In this document: piece after piece, positions 1 to 6,430 of the stretch
How the letters are laid out: every line of letters begins with the position of its first letter
Position numbering within the stretch: position 1 is the first letter of the stretch
Made by a program: the position numbers and the translations under genes
The notes under the pieces: generated by a model
Told to the model about the DNA's origin: nothing
Seen by the model: only the letters and a program-made list of their open reading frames with translations
Database searches by the model: none
Origin: a virus
IMG/VR virus record: IMGVR_UViG_3300007513_000015
Span: 1 to 64,000 of that record
Length of the DNA: 64,000 bases
Direction: 5' to 3' (one strand)

Positions 1-23
1 GTGGTGTTGCTGATTGGAGTAAA

Positions 24-254
24 ATGGATAATCCACCACAAGTAAAGTGGATTGAAGTAGCTACTACAGAAGGATTATCATTAAAGAATTTTAGGGATGG
101 TGGTGAGTTTTTTGGATTTAGTGAGTATGGGGCAGAACTATATACGCCTTGGGATTATATGAATAAAGAAGAATTCGATACTAAACTAAAAACTAAAGAA
201 GAGAAAGAAGAGCATAAAAAAGCAATGGATATGCTTGCTAGTTGTATGGTATAA
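24..254 (+). CDS. Hypothetical protein, possibly the C-terminal end of a longer gene
   Basis: This 76-residue product is Lys/Glu-rich toward its C-terminus and I do not recognise its family. The reading frame stays open upstream to base 3, so it may be the 3' end of a gene that starts outside the window. If it starts here, GGAG four bases before the ATG is a usable but close ribosome binding site. It ends just before a possible extended -10 element and the phosphoesterase gene. No signal peptide or membrane segment is seen. Confidence 0.5.
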   Translation: MDNPPQVKWIEVATTEGLSLKNFRDGGEFFGFSEYGAELYTPWDYMNKEEFDTKLKTKEEKEEHKKAMDMLASCMV

Positions 255-255
255 T
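247..255 (+). promoter_or_regulatory. Possible extended -10 promoter before the phosphoesterase gene
   Basis: TGG followed by TATAAT forms an extended -10 (TGnTATAAT). No TTGACA-like -35 lies at the right distance, unlike the other early promoters here, so this is only a candidate. Confidence 0.3.
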
Positions 256-281
256 ATGATTAAAGTGAACGGAGGGATTTT

Positions 282-782
282 GTGAGTAGAGTGTTTTTCA
301 CTTCAGATTTACATTTTGGACACAAGAATATTCATAATTTCAGAAAGGAATTTGAGTCAGAGATACATCATAGAAAATTTGTAATGGACAATTGGCAGTC
401 CACAATTACCAAACGAGATAAAGTATATGTGCTTGGGGATGCCGCTTTCACAATGGATGGACTCGATTCTATTAAGCAGTTGAATGGTACAAAAATTTTG
501 ATCCGTGGGAATCACGATAATCTAAATACGAGTGTGTATCTGAAAGCGTTTAAAGAAGTTGAGGGTATTGTAAGATATAAACACGCTTGGTTGTCTCACG
601 CTCCAATTCATCCAGAAGAGTTGCGTGGTAAAATCAACATTCACGGGCATACACATTATCATACAATGCCTGAGTTTGAGTATGAAAACGTGTGTCTTGA
701 GCATACAAACTACACCCCGATTTGTTGGGATGATTTAATCGAAAGAAGAAAAGAGAATATAAATGCCACCACATCAAGTTAA
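282..782 (+). CDS. Calcineurin-like metallophosphoesterase
   Basis: This 166-residue protein is a single small metallophosphoesterase domain, expected to be a cytosolic two-metal hydrolase of a phosphoester or nucleotide. The metal-binding blocks appear in order: SDLHFGH near residues 8-14, GD near 52-53, GNHD near 76-79, a SHAP motif near 104 and HGHTH near 121-125. The start is GTG, chosen because GGAGG lies six bases upstream at 271-275. GDAAF replaces the more usual GD-x-(V/F)-(D/G). The small downstream gene at 763 overlaps its 3' end. Family assignment is firm; the substrate is unknown. Confidence 0.88.
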   Translation: MSRVFFTSDLHFGHKNIHNFRKEFESEIHHRKFVMDNWQSTITKRDKVYVLGDAAFTMDGLDSIKQLNGTKILIRGNHDNLNTSVYLKAFKEVEGIVRYKHAWLSHAPIHPEELRGKINIHGHTHYHTMPEFEYENVCLEHTNYTPICWDDLIERRKENINATTSS

Positions 783-924
783 GATAATCAAAAATTATAA
801 TCTATATCCACCAAAGAATGTTTTTTCAATGACGAAATTAAACAATGAAGAAGTTGGTTATGTAGATATAAATGGTAGTTATATATGTGTTAGTAGAAAA
901 GAATTTGATGGAATAAAAAAATGA
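763..924 (+). CDS. Small hypothetical protein (53 aa)
   Basis: A 53-residue frame starts inside the end of the phosphoesterase gene and ends with an ATGA overlap on the next gene (921-924), which fits translational coupling. The product begins MPPHQVKIIKNYNLYPP and is basic and Asn/Tyr-rich, with no recognised domain. An internal ATG at 829 is an alternative start. It fills an otherwise empty 138-base gap, and the overlaps at both ends are the main support. Confidence 0.55.
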   Translation: MPPHQVKIIKNYNLYPPKNVFSMTKLNNEEVGYVDINGSYICVSRKEFDGIKK

Positions 925-1670
925 AAACGATTAAAGAAAAATTATATCCTGATATGCCAGAAGCCCTTGAGCCGGGTAAGTGGGCAGAATGGGATGCGGA
1001 ACAAAAGAAGAACACTCCTATCAGATGGTTCTTTGCTGATACTGTACCAGACTTCTTTAATGAGAATTTGGTATGGCCGATTGAACGTAATTATAGAAAA
1101 TTCAAGGCTCGTTGGATTCATAAAGAGTGGATGATTGTTCCCCGTGGACTTGACAAATATGAGTATGTGGAGAATGATACTCTAATGATTCACGCTATGT
1201 TTGAGATTCTTGAGAATTTTGTGATGAACGAGAAATCATATATGTGGCACGTTTTTTCTGATGATATACCTGCACCAAAGAATGATGAAGAGCGTTTTGA
1301 TTATGCTATGAAACATCTTGATTGGGAAATTGCTCTTTGCGGTGAAAATGATTTACAGAATTCTTGGAAATGTGGAAAACAGAGCCAATCGCACGTAGCT
1401 AAAGAAACAAAGGAGCTTTATCTCTGGTGGAAATATGATAGACCAGAACGAACTGATCCATTCGAGAATATGTGGTATCAGAAATATCACGAAATGAGAA
1501 AGGCGCGTGGTTTTGATGAATTCTCACTAAAAAACGATAACACTCCAGCAGAAGAGGAGATATATAAGAAAGCGATGGATTTATCTACAGAACTTGAAAA
1601 TGACTATCGTAAAGAAGATGAGGAAATGATGATCCGTCTTGTTAAAATCGCACCAGGAATGTGGACCTAA
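921..1670 (+). CDS. Hypothetical phage protein, Trp/Glu-rich
   Basis: This 249-residue soluble protein is unusually rich in Trp, Lys and Glu. It has no membrane segment, signal peptide or catalytic motif that I recognise. Its N-terminal half contains a compact aromatic stretch (RWFFADTVPDFF, then KARWIHKEWM); the C-terminal 50 residues are acidic and probably helical. It begins within the ATGA of the preceding small gene and is followed by an early promoter. Its length and even codon use support a real gene, but no function can be given. Confidence 0.75.
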   Translation: MKTIKEKLYPDMPEALEPGKWAEWDAEQKKNTPIRWFFADTVPDFFNENLVWPIERNYRKFKARWIHKEWMIVPRGLDKYEYVENDTLMIHAMFEILENFVMNEKSYMWHVFSDDIPAPKNDEERFDYAMKHLDWEIALCGENDLQNSWKCGKQSQSHVAKETKELYLWWKYDRPERTDPFENMWYQKYHEMRKARGFDEFSLKNDNTPAEEEIYKKAMDLSTELENDYRKEDEEMMIRLVKIAPGMWT

Positions 1671-1674
1671 TTAC

Positions 1675-1703
1675 TTGACAAACACCACAACATAGTGTAT
1701 AAT
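1675..1703 (+). promoter_or_regulatory. Sigma-70-type early promoter
   Basis: TTGACA at 1675-1680 and TATAAT at 1698-1703 are separated by 17 bases, a full consensus. The predicted start point, about 1709-1711, falls on the first ATG of the next gene. Confidence 0.85.
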
Positions 1704-1710
1704 ACATAGT

Positions 1711-2148
1711 ATGAATGATATTGAAATGTGGGACCATTATTGTCCCGTTGAAAAGACCGTTCTTTCTGTTGAGAAAGGATATGATTGTAATTGGTGTGAT
1801 ACGAAGGAGAGTTATATGAAAGATGAAATGAAAGATGAAATGAGTGATGACGAAAACGAAATGATTCAAATTACTGAAATGATCGAAAATGAAGATGGTT
1901 CTGCTAATCTCACTATTGAATGTGATGATATTGTCATTAGATCCTTGATCCGTGAGGGATTCAGAGAGCTAGTTAGCGAGACTGAAAAAAAAGTTATCAT
2001 TCTACCACCATCAGAACCATTCACAATGAAAGCAAAGACTTATGAGATGAGTGATGATGAGGCACAATTGATGCTCCAGATGGGGTTCATTGCTGTAATT
2101 CAAGCTGGGATGAACAAAGAGGAGGAAGTGTATGGGAGCATTGCGTGA
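1711..2148 (+). CDS. Hypothetical acidic protein with possible N-terminal Cys (zinc-ribbon-like) segment
   Basis: The long form has 145 residues. Its first 32 contain HYCP and, further on, CNWC, a spacing that resembles a small zinc-binding knuckle. The rest is very acidic and helical. Starts conflict. The ATG at 1711 has no Shine-Dalgarno and sits at the predicted transcription start, so it would be a leaderless start. An in-frame ATG at 1816 has GGAG at 1806-1809 and would give a 110-residue protein without the Cys segment. Both forms may be made. The function is unknown. The next small gene overlaps its end by 17 bases. Confidence 0.65.
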   Translation: MNDIEMWDHYCPVEKTVLSVEKGYDCNWCDTKESYMKDEMKDEMSDDENEMIQITEMIENEDGSANLTIECDDIVIRSLIREGFRELVSETEKKVIILPPSEPFTMKAKTYEMSDDEAQLMLQMGFIAVIQAGMNKEEEVYGSIA

Positions 2149-2281
2149 AGCATTCCAAGCATTGGAAGATGCTAAATTGAGAATCATACACTTAGAAATG
2201 GAGCTTAAAGAAACTACAGAAAAGTATGATGCCTTGTGTGAAAAAATTAAAGAAAAAGGGTTGACAAAGGACACCAAATAA
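2132..2281 (+). CDS. Small coiled-coil-like hypothetical protein (49 aa)
   Basis: A 49-residue frame starts at an ATG preceded by GGAGG at 2121-2125, one of the better ribosome binding sites in this region. It overlaps the preceding gene by 17 bases. The product (begins MGALREAFQALEDAKLR) has a heptad-like pattern of Leu/Ile/Met with alternating Lys/Glu, so a short coiled coil is likely. Its stop codon lies inside the next early promoter, between the -35 and -10. The function is unknown. Confidence 0.6.
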   Translation: MGALREAFQALEDAKLRIIHLEMELKETTEKYDALCEKIKEKGLTKDTK

Positions 2282-2289
2282 GCTATAAT
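2261..2289 (+). promoter_or_regulatory. Sigma-70-type early promoter for the HD hydrolase gene
   Basis: TTGACA at 2261-2266, 17-base spacer, TATAAT at 2284-2289. The predicted start near 2296 gives a leader of about 24 bases before the ATG at 2320. Confidence 0.85.
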
Positions 2290-2319
2290 ATACGTGTTGA
2301 TTGAGTTTGTAGAGAAATT

Positions 2320-2883
2320 ATGAAATATACTAAAGAAATGATCAAAAAAGCTAGTCTGTTTGCGAGTGAAGCGCACTTAGGACAGTTCAGAAAGGGGGAA
2401 GAAGGGATACCTTATATCGTTCACCCTATTGCTGTTTTTGAAATTCTTCGTAGAAGTGGGGCTTCGGTTGAAGCCCAACTTGCTGGGATTCTCCACGATG
2501 TTGTTGAGGACACTAATCACTCTCTTGAAGATATCTCCTCTCGTTTCGGAACTTCTATCTCGTCTATTGTTGATTTTGTTTCCGAAGAGGATAAATCACT
2601 GAGTTGGAAGAAGCGTAAGATAGCGTATATTGAACGTCTGAAAAAAGCACCGTTTGATGCTGTATTTGTTTCTGCCGCAGACAAACTTCATAACTTACGC
2701 TCAACATTGATCGACTATGAGATTCACGGTGAAGAAGTTTGGTCAATGTTCAACAGTAAGAAAGATGGTCAATTCTGGTTCTATTCTACTCTGATTGACC
2801 TGTTTGAAGAGCGCGGAGTTAAACAATCACTTGTTGAAGAAATGCGTTCGATTGTTGAAGAAATTAAGTTGGAGTATGTATAA
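2320..2883 (+). CDS. HD-domain (p)ppGpp hydrolase-like protein (small alarmone hydrolase, SpoT/MESH1-like)
   Basis: This 187-residue protein consists of the HD hydrolase domain of the RelA/SpoT family without synthetase or regulatory domains, like stand-alone alarmone hydrolases. Visible motifs are FRKG near 23-26, PYIVHP with metal ligand His35, HDVVEDT with His59-Asp60, and AADKLHNLR near 121-129, which matches the family's ADKL-x-N motif. The expected reaction is Mn2+-dependent removal of the 3' pyrophosphate of (p)ppGpp, which would relieve a host stringent response; this is inferred from the family. A dedicated early promoter precedes it, and a late promoter for the tmRNA overlaps its last codon. 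Confidence 0.82.
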   Translation: MKYTKEMIKKASLFASEAHLGQFRKGEEGIPYIVHPIAVFEILRRSGASVEAQLAGILHDVVEDTNHSLEDISSRFGTSISSIVDFVSEEDKSLSWKKRKIAYIERLKKAPFDAVFVSAADKLHNLRSTLIDYEIHGEEVWSMFNSKKDGQFWFYSTLIDLFEERGVKQSLVEEMRSIVEEIKLEYV

Positions 2884-2886
2884 ATA
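2879..2886 (+). promoter_or_regulatory. T4-type late promoter upstream of the tmRNA
   Basis: An exact TATAAATA overlaps the stop codon of the HD gene. A start point 6-7 bases downstream (about 2893) would fall at the 5' edge of the tmRNA acceptor piece, so the tmRNA precursor looks late-transcribed. Confidence 0.65.
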
Positions 2887-2892
2887 GAATAC

Positions 2893-3200
2893 AAAACAGC
2901 GTAAAGTTATTATCGGAGAGATTCAAGACGTGGGTGCAATTCCCACCATCTCCACCAAAAACACATTCGAATGTAGGCTTCAAGCCTTGTGGCAATTGTC
3001 CTAGAGTGTGTTTTTGATGGGGATGACTTAGATTCGATTGGGTTGTCAAAGCTAATAATCGCTCGACCAAATTATACATATTTGTCGTAAAACTGAGTAT
3101 AAATAAATATAACTGCAAACGATAGTTATTACGCTCTAGCGGCCTGATTCGCTAGATGAGGATTTCGATAGGGTTACCTTATTACCAAATAACCCTATCA
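2893..3200 (+). ncRNA. ssrA: Circularly permuted (two-piece) tmRNA
   Basis: Transfer-messenger RNA, which rescues stalled ribosomes and tags the nascent peptide. The 3' tRNA half comes first: T arm GTGGG/CCCAC at 2930-2946 and acceptor strand CATCTCC plus ACCA at 2947-2957. An intervening loop closed by AAAAACACA/TGTGTTTTT (2957-2965 with 3007-3015) follows. The 5' half then begins GGGGATG at 3019-3025, pairing over all 7 bases (one G-U) with CATCTCC. Helix H2 forms from TAATAA-T-CGCT (3053-3063) and AGCG-TAAAG-TTATTA (2898-2912). The tag frame at 3115-3147 encodes ANDSYYALAA then TGA, with the stop in the loop of a CTAGCG/CGCTAG hairpin. A 10-bp hairpin at 3167-3199 may end the coding piece. 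Exact processed ends are not visible. A TATAAATA promoter lies directly upstream. Confidence 0.93.
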
Positions 3201-3285
3201 AGAATTAAAAAACCGTAACGGTTCAAGAAACTTTAAATTGTGATGTAAATATTTAACCAGTGATAAGCGTAAGAGTTAATATAAT

Positions 3286-3463
3286 ATCATAAATGTTTCT
3301 GAGTTAAGGGGAACCAGCAGATAGTTGAAAAACTAAACCCCCTATCGGAAGTTTACGGTGCTTCCGCCTAATTTGATGAGTAGATGCTTCGGGTCTATGA
3401 ATCGAATATAAAGTGGTACTTAATTAAGGCCACAAATTTTAACTCGCTTAATAGGAGAATATT
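3286..3463 (+). ncRNA. Structured non-coding segment / hsp20 leader, unassigned
   Basis: The stretch between the tmRNA and hsp20 has no convincing reading frame but holds several hairpins. GGGG (3308-3311) pairs with CCCC (3338-3341) around TAGTT-GAAA-AACTA (3322-3335, a GNRA-type tetraloop). CGGAAG (3346-3351) pairs with CTTCCG (3361-3366). A smaller TAGA/TCTA hairpin follows. A TATAAT at 3280-3285 without a clear -35 could start a transcript near 3292. It may be an hsp20 leader, perhaps temperature-sensing, or a further part of the tmRNA precursor. I could not match it to a known family. Confidence 0.45.
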
Positions 3464-3928
3464 ATGCAAAACAACAGACGCCTCTCGGCCCCCTCAGAAT
3501 TTTTCGGCCCTTGGATGAGTAATTCCCTCGGTCTCGATAATATCTTTGATTCATTGAATCAGTACGATACACCAAATCAAAAGTATCCCCCTTACAATAT
3601 CATAAAAGGCAAAGACCTCTATATGCTGGAGTTTGCTCTTTCTGGATGGAGAATGGAGGAATTATATATTGTTCACGAAAAGAATGTATTGACTGTTGAA
3701 GGTACGAAAACCGAAAAACCATATGATATGGAGGATGTAGAAATTCTACATAAAGGAATCGCGGATCGTTCTTTCACAAATAAGTTTACATTAGGAGATA
3801 ATGTTGAGGTAGTTAGTGCCGATCTTACTGACGGACTTCTATTGATTTATATGAATGTAATTGTTCCAAATGAAGATAAACCTAAAGAAATTCCTATCAC
3901 TAACAATCAACTGTTGCTAGAAGAGTAA
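3464..3928 (+). CDS. Small heat shock protein, Hsp20/alpha-crystallin family
   Basis: This 154-residue protein is an ATP-independent holdase chaperone by family. After a variable N-terminus, the alpha-crystallin domain covers about residues 42-140: PYNI..KG.D.Y.LEFAL at its start, LTVEGTKTEK in the middle, then RSFTNKFTL and DLTDGLLLIYM, the last matching the conserved A-x-L-x-x-G-(V/L)-L block. Phage Hsp20 homologues are common in marine T4-like viruses. AGGAG at 3452-3456 is its ribosome binding site. It follows a structured leader and ends at a bidirectional terminator. Confidence 0.92.
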   Translation: MQNNRRLSAPSEFFGPWMSNSLGLDNIFDSLNQYDTPNQKYPPYNIIKGKDLYMLEFALSGWRMEELYIVHEKNVLTVEGTKTEKPYDMEDVEILHKGIADRSFTNKFTLGDNVEVVSADLTDGLLLIYMNVIVPNEDKPKEIPITNNQLLLEE

Positions 3929-3934
3929 CATTCT

Positions 3935-3959
3935 AGGCTCCCTGATCAGGGAGCCTTTT
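3935..3959. terminator. Bidirectional terminator between hsp20 and the lipoprotein gene
   Basis: A perfect 22-base palindrome, AGGCTCCCTG-AT-CAGGGAGCCT, is followed by TTTTA, and lies between two convergent genes. Confidence 0.85.
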
Positions 3960-4275
3960 ATTTAAACGGGTTCCATTTTTTGTCCTTTTCACGGACACAC
4001 ACATATCTATCAGTATTACCTTCTTGTCGGCATCTGAGAAAGATTTCTTCTCCTATAGTTACAACTTCGGGAACAACTATTACCTTTTCAGGTACAGTTT
4101 CAACCACAGGAGGACTAACAGATACACTACTAAGAGTGTTATTGTTTCCATCATTTGGTGCCTTTGAAATTATACTGCTACAAGCAGTTATAGTAGATGC
4201 GACTGCCAAAGCCGCCATTGAATAGAATACCGGTTTATTGAACCAGATATGCTGTTGTTGTGTTTTCTTCATCAT
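3958..4275 (-). CDS. Small lipoprotein, possible outer spanin-like protein
   Basis: The 105-residue product has a classic lipoprotein signal: a hydrophobic stretch from about residue 13, then a lipobox ITAC with the modified Cys near residue 32. The mature part is Ser/Pro/Val-rich (VSPPVVETVPEKV) and ends with a small domain holding two Cys. It should be anchored in a membrane, probably the outer one. It is the last gene of a minus-strand late cassette with a holin-like protein, so an Rz1-like outer spanin role is possible but unproven. The start follows GAGAAGGTG. Confidence 0.65.
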   Translation of the reverse strand: MMKKTQQQHIWFNKPVFYSMAALAVASTITACSSIISKAPNDGNNNTLSSVSVSPPVVETVPEKVIVVPEVVTIGEEIFLRCRQEGNTDRYVCVREKDKKWNPFK

Positions 4276-4366
4276 TTTTCACCTTCTCATTATTATGTGT
4301 TGCGTTGAATCTCAATTCCTTTCTCTCCTTTCTACGCTTCTTTTGTTTTGCTTTCTTCTTACTCAA
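4235..4366 (-). CDS. Possible small basic protein (43 aa, TTG start)
   Basis: A 43-residue frame begins at TTG overlapping the end of the HExxH gene and runs into the start of the lipoprotein gene in another frame. The product is extremely basic (SKKKAKQKKRRKERK), typical of tiny phage nucleic-acid-binding proteins. GGGAAGAAG lies just upstream. The non-ATG start and overlaps at both ends make this tentative. Confidence 0.3.
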   Translation of the reverse strand: MSKKKAKQKKRRKERKELRFNATHNNEKVKNDEENTTTAYLVQ

Positions 4367-4721
4367 ACTTCTTCCCTTTGTTGTGTTTGGCTAACATACA
4401 ATGATACAACTCGTGACCAGTTATAGCCATTTGTTCACGGTCATCCCAAAATTCTGCTTTCTCTATATGTATATAGCAAGTATCTATACTTTCTGAGGAT
4501 ACGGTAAAAGCACGAATACCATTTGAATTACCTAATTCATCGCTAGTAGTTCTCTTATCATATTCCCATTGAAGTGATCTTGGATTATCATAGAAAACCA
4601 TTTCTACAATAAATTTAGTACGTTTGACTTCAACGTTGGCTTGTGGACCATATCTGAATAAATCGAAGTCGTCCAAAGCGTATGCGTTAAACGCCATTAA
4701 TAACAGTATTAATGTTTTCAT
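4359..4721 (-). CDS. Secreted putative zinc metallopeptidase (HExxHx5H motif)
   Basis: The 120-residue product starts with a signal peptide (hydrophobic residues 3-12, likely cleavage after AYA at 13-15), so it should act outside the cytoplasm. Near the C-terminus, HELYHCMLAKH (103-113) has the HExxH zinc motif plus a third His at the spacing of metzincins (ligands 103, 107, 113), though the usual Gly is absent. With few residues after the motif it is much shorter than typical metallopeptidases. It sits in the minus-strand cassette with holin-like, DUF1353-like and lipoprotein genes. An envelope-degrading role is a context-based guess. Confidence 0.6.
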   Translation of the reverse strand: MKTLILLLMAFNAYALDDFDLFRYGPQANVEVKRTKFIVEMVFYDNPRSLQWEYDKRTTSDELGNSNGIRAFTVSSESIDTCYIHIEKAEFWDDREQMAITGHELYHCMLAKHNKGKKFE

Positions 4722-4769
4722 ATTCCTACATAGTTAAAGGATTAACAATTGCTGAAATTTCTACGTCTT

Positions 4770-5294
4770 TCATTTTATTGAAGATTTCCAATCAGCCCCT
4801 ACTTTTCTATGTCCATTCCAAGCAAGAAAACCACCTAATCTCAATGCGTAGTAGGCAAGATAATTAATTGTTCTGAATCCATTTACGGAAATGTTGATAT
4901 CTCTGAATGTCTCATCCATCCACTTCTGATTTCTCAATCCGTTGTTTGTATGTTTGTTTTTATGAAGTAGTGTTTCATACTTGTATCCGTAATCGTGAAC
5001 AAGACCACCAATCAACAAAACTCCCATTGGACTCAACCAACTTCTGAAAAACTTTGGTACAGAAGCACCATCAAAAACAAATCCTTTTGGAATTGTGTAT
5101 TGAATGCCATCAATGCTATAATTGAAATCTTCTGTCAATTCCCATTTACGAGTTTCCATAATCCAAATTTTTACACCACCCCAAAATCCCTTTCCTTTTG
5201 TTGGAATAGAAATTGGTTTCATAACTGGCATACCTTCAATATCAAAAATAATTTCCGAGTTTGCTTCTTGTAAATGTTGTTTGAATGATAACAT
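4770..5294 (-). CDS. DUF1353-family protein
   Basis: This 174-residue protein shows the DUF1353 core: IPKGFVFDGASVPKFFRSW near residues 68-86, then a GLVHDYGYK block near 97-105, then WMDETFRD near 125-132. The family is widespread in tailed phages, and its His/Asp pattern suggests metal-dependent activity, but its function is unproven. Its start codon overlaps the stop of the preceding small membrane protein (TAATG), so the two are translationally coupled. It lies in the late minus-strand cassette next to the holin-like gene. Confidence 0.75.
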   Translation of the reverse strand: MLSFKQHLQEANSEIIFDIEGMPVMKPISIPTKGKGFWGGVKIWIMETRKWELTEDFNYSIDGIQYTIPKGFVFDGASVPKFFRSWLSPMGVLLIGGLVHDYGYKYETLLHKNKHTNNGLRNQKWMDETFRDINISVNGFRTINYLAYYALRLGGFLAWNGHRKVGADWKSSIK

Positions 5295-5452
5295 TACATT
5301 TTCTCCGTATTACTCATACAAGTACCATCTGGCATAGCGTGCCATCCTTCACCACAACTAACATCTGTTCCTAGTATCGTCCAGACTAATATCAACGATG
5401 CTAATATAAACGCCGTCAATACTAAAAATGCTACATATTTCATATCATTCAT
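5294..5452 (-). CDS. Small single-span membrane protein (52 aa)
   Basis: A 52-residue frame fills the gap between the holin-like and DUF1353 genes and overlaps the latter by TAATG. The product has one strong transmembrane helix (about residues 6-28), then a short exposed tail with two Cys (SCGEGWH and DGTCM) that could form a disulfide outside the cytoplasm. Tandem ATGs occur at 5452 and 5443, with AGGAAATAGAT upstream. An accessory lysis role is plausible from context; I do not recognise its family. Confidence 0.65.
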   Translation of the reverse strand: MNDMKYVAFLVLTAFILASLILVWTILGTDVSCGEGWHAMPDGTCMSNTEKM

Positions 5453-5454
5453 AT

Positions 5455-5892
5455 CTATTTCCTATTTACAGCACCCGTTCCAAAGTAGAAACCAAGTACA
5501 TTTAATATCGCATATGGTAACCATTCTGGAGTTACCACCCCTACTAATTCTGTCCACTCATTTGAAGTCCAAGTGAAGTCCAAGAACCATAACTTGAAAC
5601 CGTGTGTTACTTCGTACATTACGTTGGTTGGTTCGTTGAATAGAACTGGAGCAATGAGAATAAATCCTGCCATTAACATAAGTGATGTAACGATAAACTT
5701 TCTCGCCCACTTCGCAGATTTAGTATTATTTTGTTGTGCCCGTTTCCTAGACTGTTCTTCTCCTTTTAGAAGTTTGAGAGTCATCATATTGCGGTCACGC
5801 TCATCTTGTCGAGCATCCGCTTTCATCTTCATATATCCACCTAGTATAGTGGACGCCAACATTGATATCACTTCTAATGGTATTCCAAACAT
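5455..5892 (-). CDS. Membrane protein, holin-like
   Basis: This 145-residue protein has a hydrophobic N-terminal helix (about 5-20), a charged central linker with many Lys/Arg (25-65) and two further hydrophobic stretches (about 67-85 and 122-140). The N-terminus resembles small membrane proteins of marine T4-like phages that are often annotated as holins. It is the first gene of a minus-strand cassette preceded by a late promoter at 5914-5921, as expected for lysis timing. No experimental family link can be claimed. Confidence 0.5.
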   Translation of the reverse strand: MFGIPLEVISMLASTILGGYMKMKADARQDERDRNMMTLKLLKGEEQSRKRAQQNNTKSAKWARKFIVTSLMLMAGFILIAPVLFNEPTNVMYEVTHGFKLWFLDFTWTSNEWTELVGVVTPEWLPYAILNVLGFYFGTGAVNRK

Positions 5893-5913
5893 ATATCACC
5901 TCGTATTGTCTAT

Positions 5914-5921
5914 TATTTATA
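5914..5921 (-). promoter_or_regulatory. T4-type late promoter for the minus-strand lysis-like cassette
   Basis: The minus strand reads TATAAATA exactly, about 22 bases upstream of the ATG at 5892. The predicted leader is about 15 bases. Confidence 0.7.
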
Positions 5922-5946
5922 AAAATAAAATATTTTCAGAAAAAAC

Positions 5947-5975
5947 TTGACATTTGTTAATAAATAGAGTATAAT
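5947..5975 (+). promoter_or_regulatory. Sigma-70-type early promoter
   Basis: TTGACA at 5947-5952, 17-base spacer, TATAAT at 5970-5975. Just downstream, CTTGAC/GTCAAG (5986-5991 with 5999-6004) could form a hairpin near the 5' end of the transcript. Confidence 0.85.
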
Positions 5976-6042
5976 ACTCGTGTTTCTTGACTAAAATGGT
6001 CAAGTATTTTGTAAGTGTATTTAAAATAAAGGAGTTATATAT

Positions 6043-6279
6043 ATGCGTAGAAGTGAAAAGAAAAAGAATGGGCCACGTAGGACTATTCAGGTATGGGGCG
6101 TTGTACTAGAAGATGGTACAAAGATTGATGCGGGCGATGTTGATGCCCAAGGACGTGAAATCGTGTCTGTATACAATCTAGGCGGAAAGGATGGACACGG
6201 ATACAAGACTGTATTCAAAGACAATTCATTTGATATCATTGAGGCCAATGTAGTCTCTGCCAATCCGAGGTTCAACTAA
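6043..6279 (+). CDS. Hypothetical small basic protein
   Basis: This 78-residue protein starts with a basic cluster (RRSEKKKNGPRR) and continues with a compact beta-rich segment. It is the first gene after an early promoter and has a strong ribosome binding site (AAAGGAG, 6030-6036). The size and early position are typical of host-takeover proteins, but no family is recognised. Confidence 0.7.
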   Translation: MRRSEKKKNGPRRTIQVWGVVLEDGTKIDAGDVDAQGREIVSVYNLGGKDGHGYKTVFKDNSFDIIEANVVSANPRFN

Positions 6280-6280
6280 T

Positions 6281-6430
6281 ATGGCCACTTTTGAAGAAGT
6301 AAGTGAGCAGTGGAAAGAGAATTCCTCTGAACCAGTCTGGTGTGAGGATGAATCTTGTCAAATTGCGGTAGCATTAGCAAAGAGGTTCTACAATGAATCC
6401 AGAACAGAAAGAAGCGATACGAAGAGCTGA
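6281..6430 (+). CDS. Small hypothetical protein (49 aa)
   Basis: A 49-residue frame begins two bases after the preceding stop (TAATATG) and ends inside the next small gene. The product is acidic at its N-terminus and contains VWCEDESC, a possible metal or disulfide pair. It lies in a chain of overlapping small frames downstream of one early promoter. Support is from tight packing and compatible spacing; the function is unknown. Confidence 0.5.
   Translation: MATFEEVSEQWKENSSEPVWCEDESCQIAVALAKRFYNESRTERSDTKS

Noticed and set aside
3098-3105. TATAAATA inside the tmRNA, just before the tag
   Set aside because: It lies in the single-stranded AT-rich region typical before a tmRNA tag frame; a promoter here would cut the tmRNA in two.
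2864-3118. 84-codon minus-strand frame across the tmRNA
   Set aside because: It covers the paired tmRNA elements and has no promoter, ribosome binding site or recognisable protein.
3200-3463. Glutamine riboswitch near the tmRNA
   Set aside because: Searched by eye because one is reported for a related phage ssrA, but the conserved core of that motif was not recognised.
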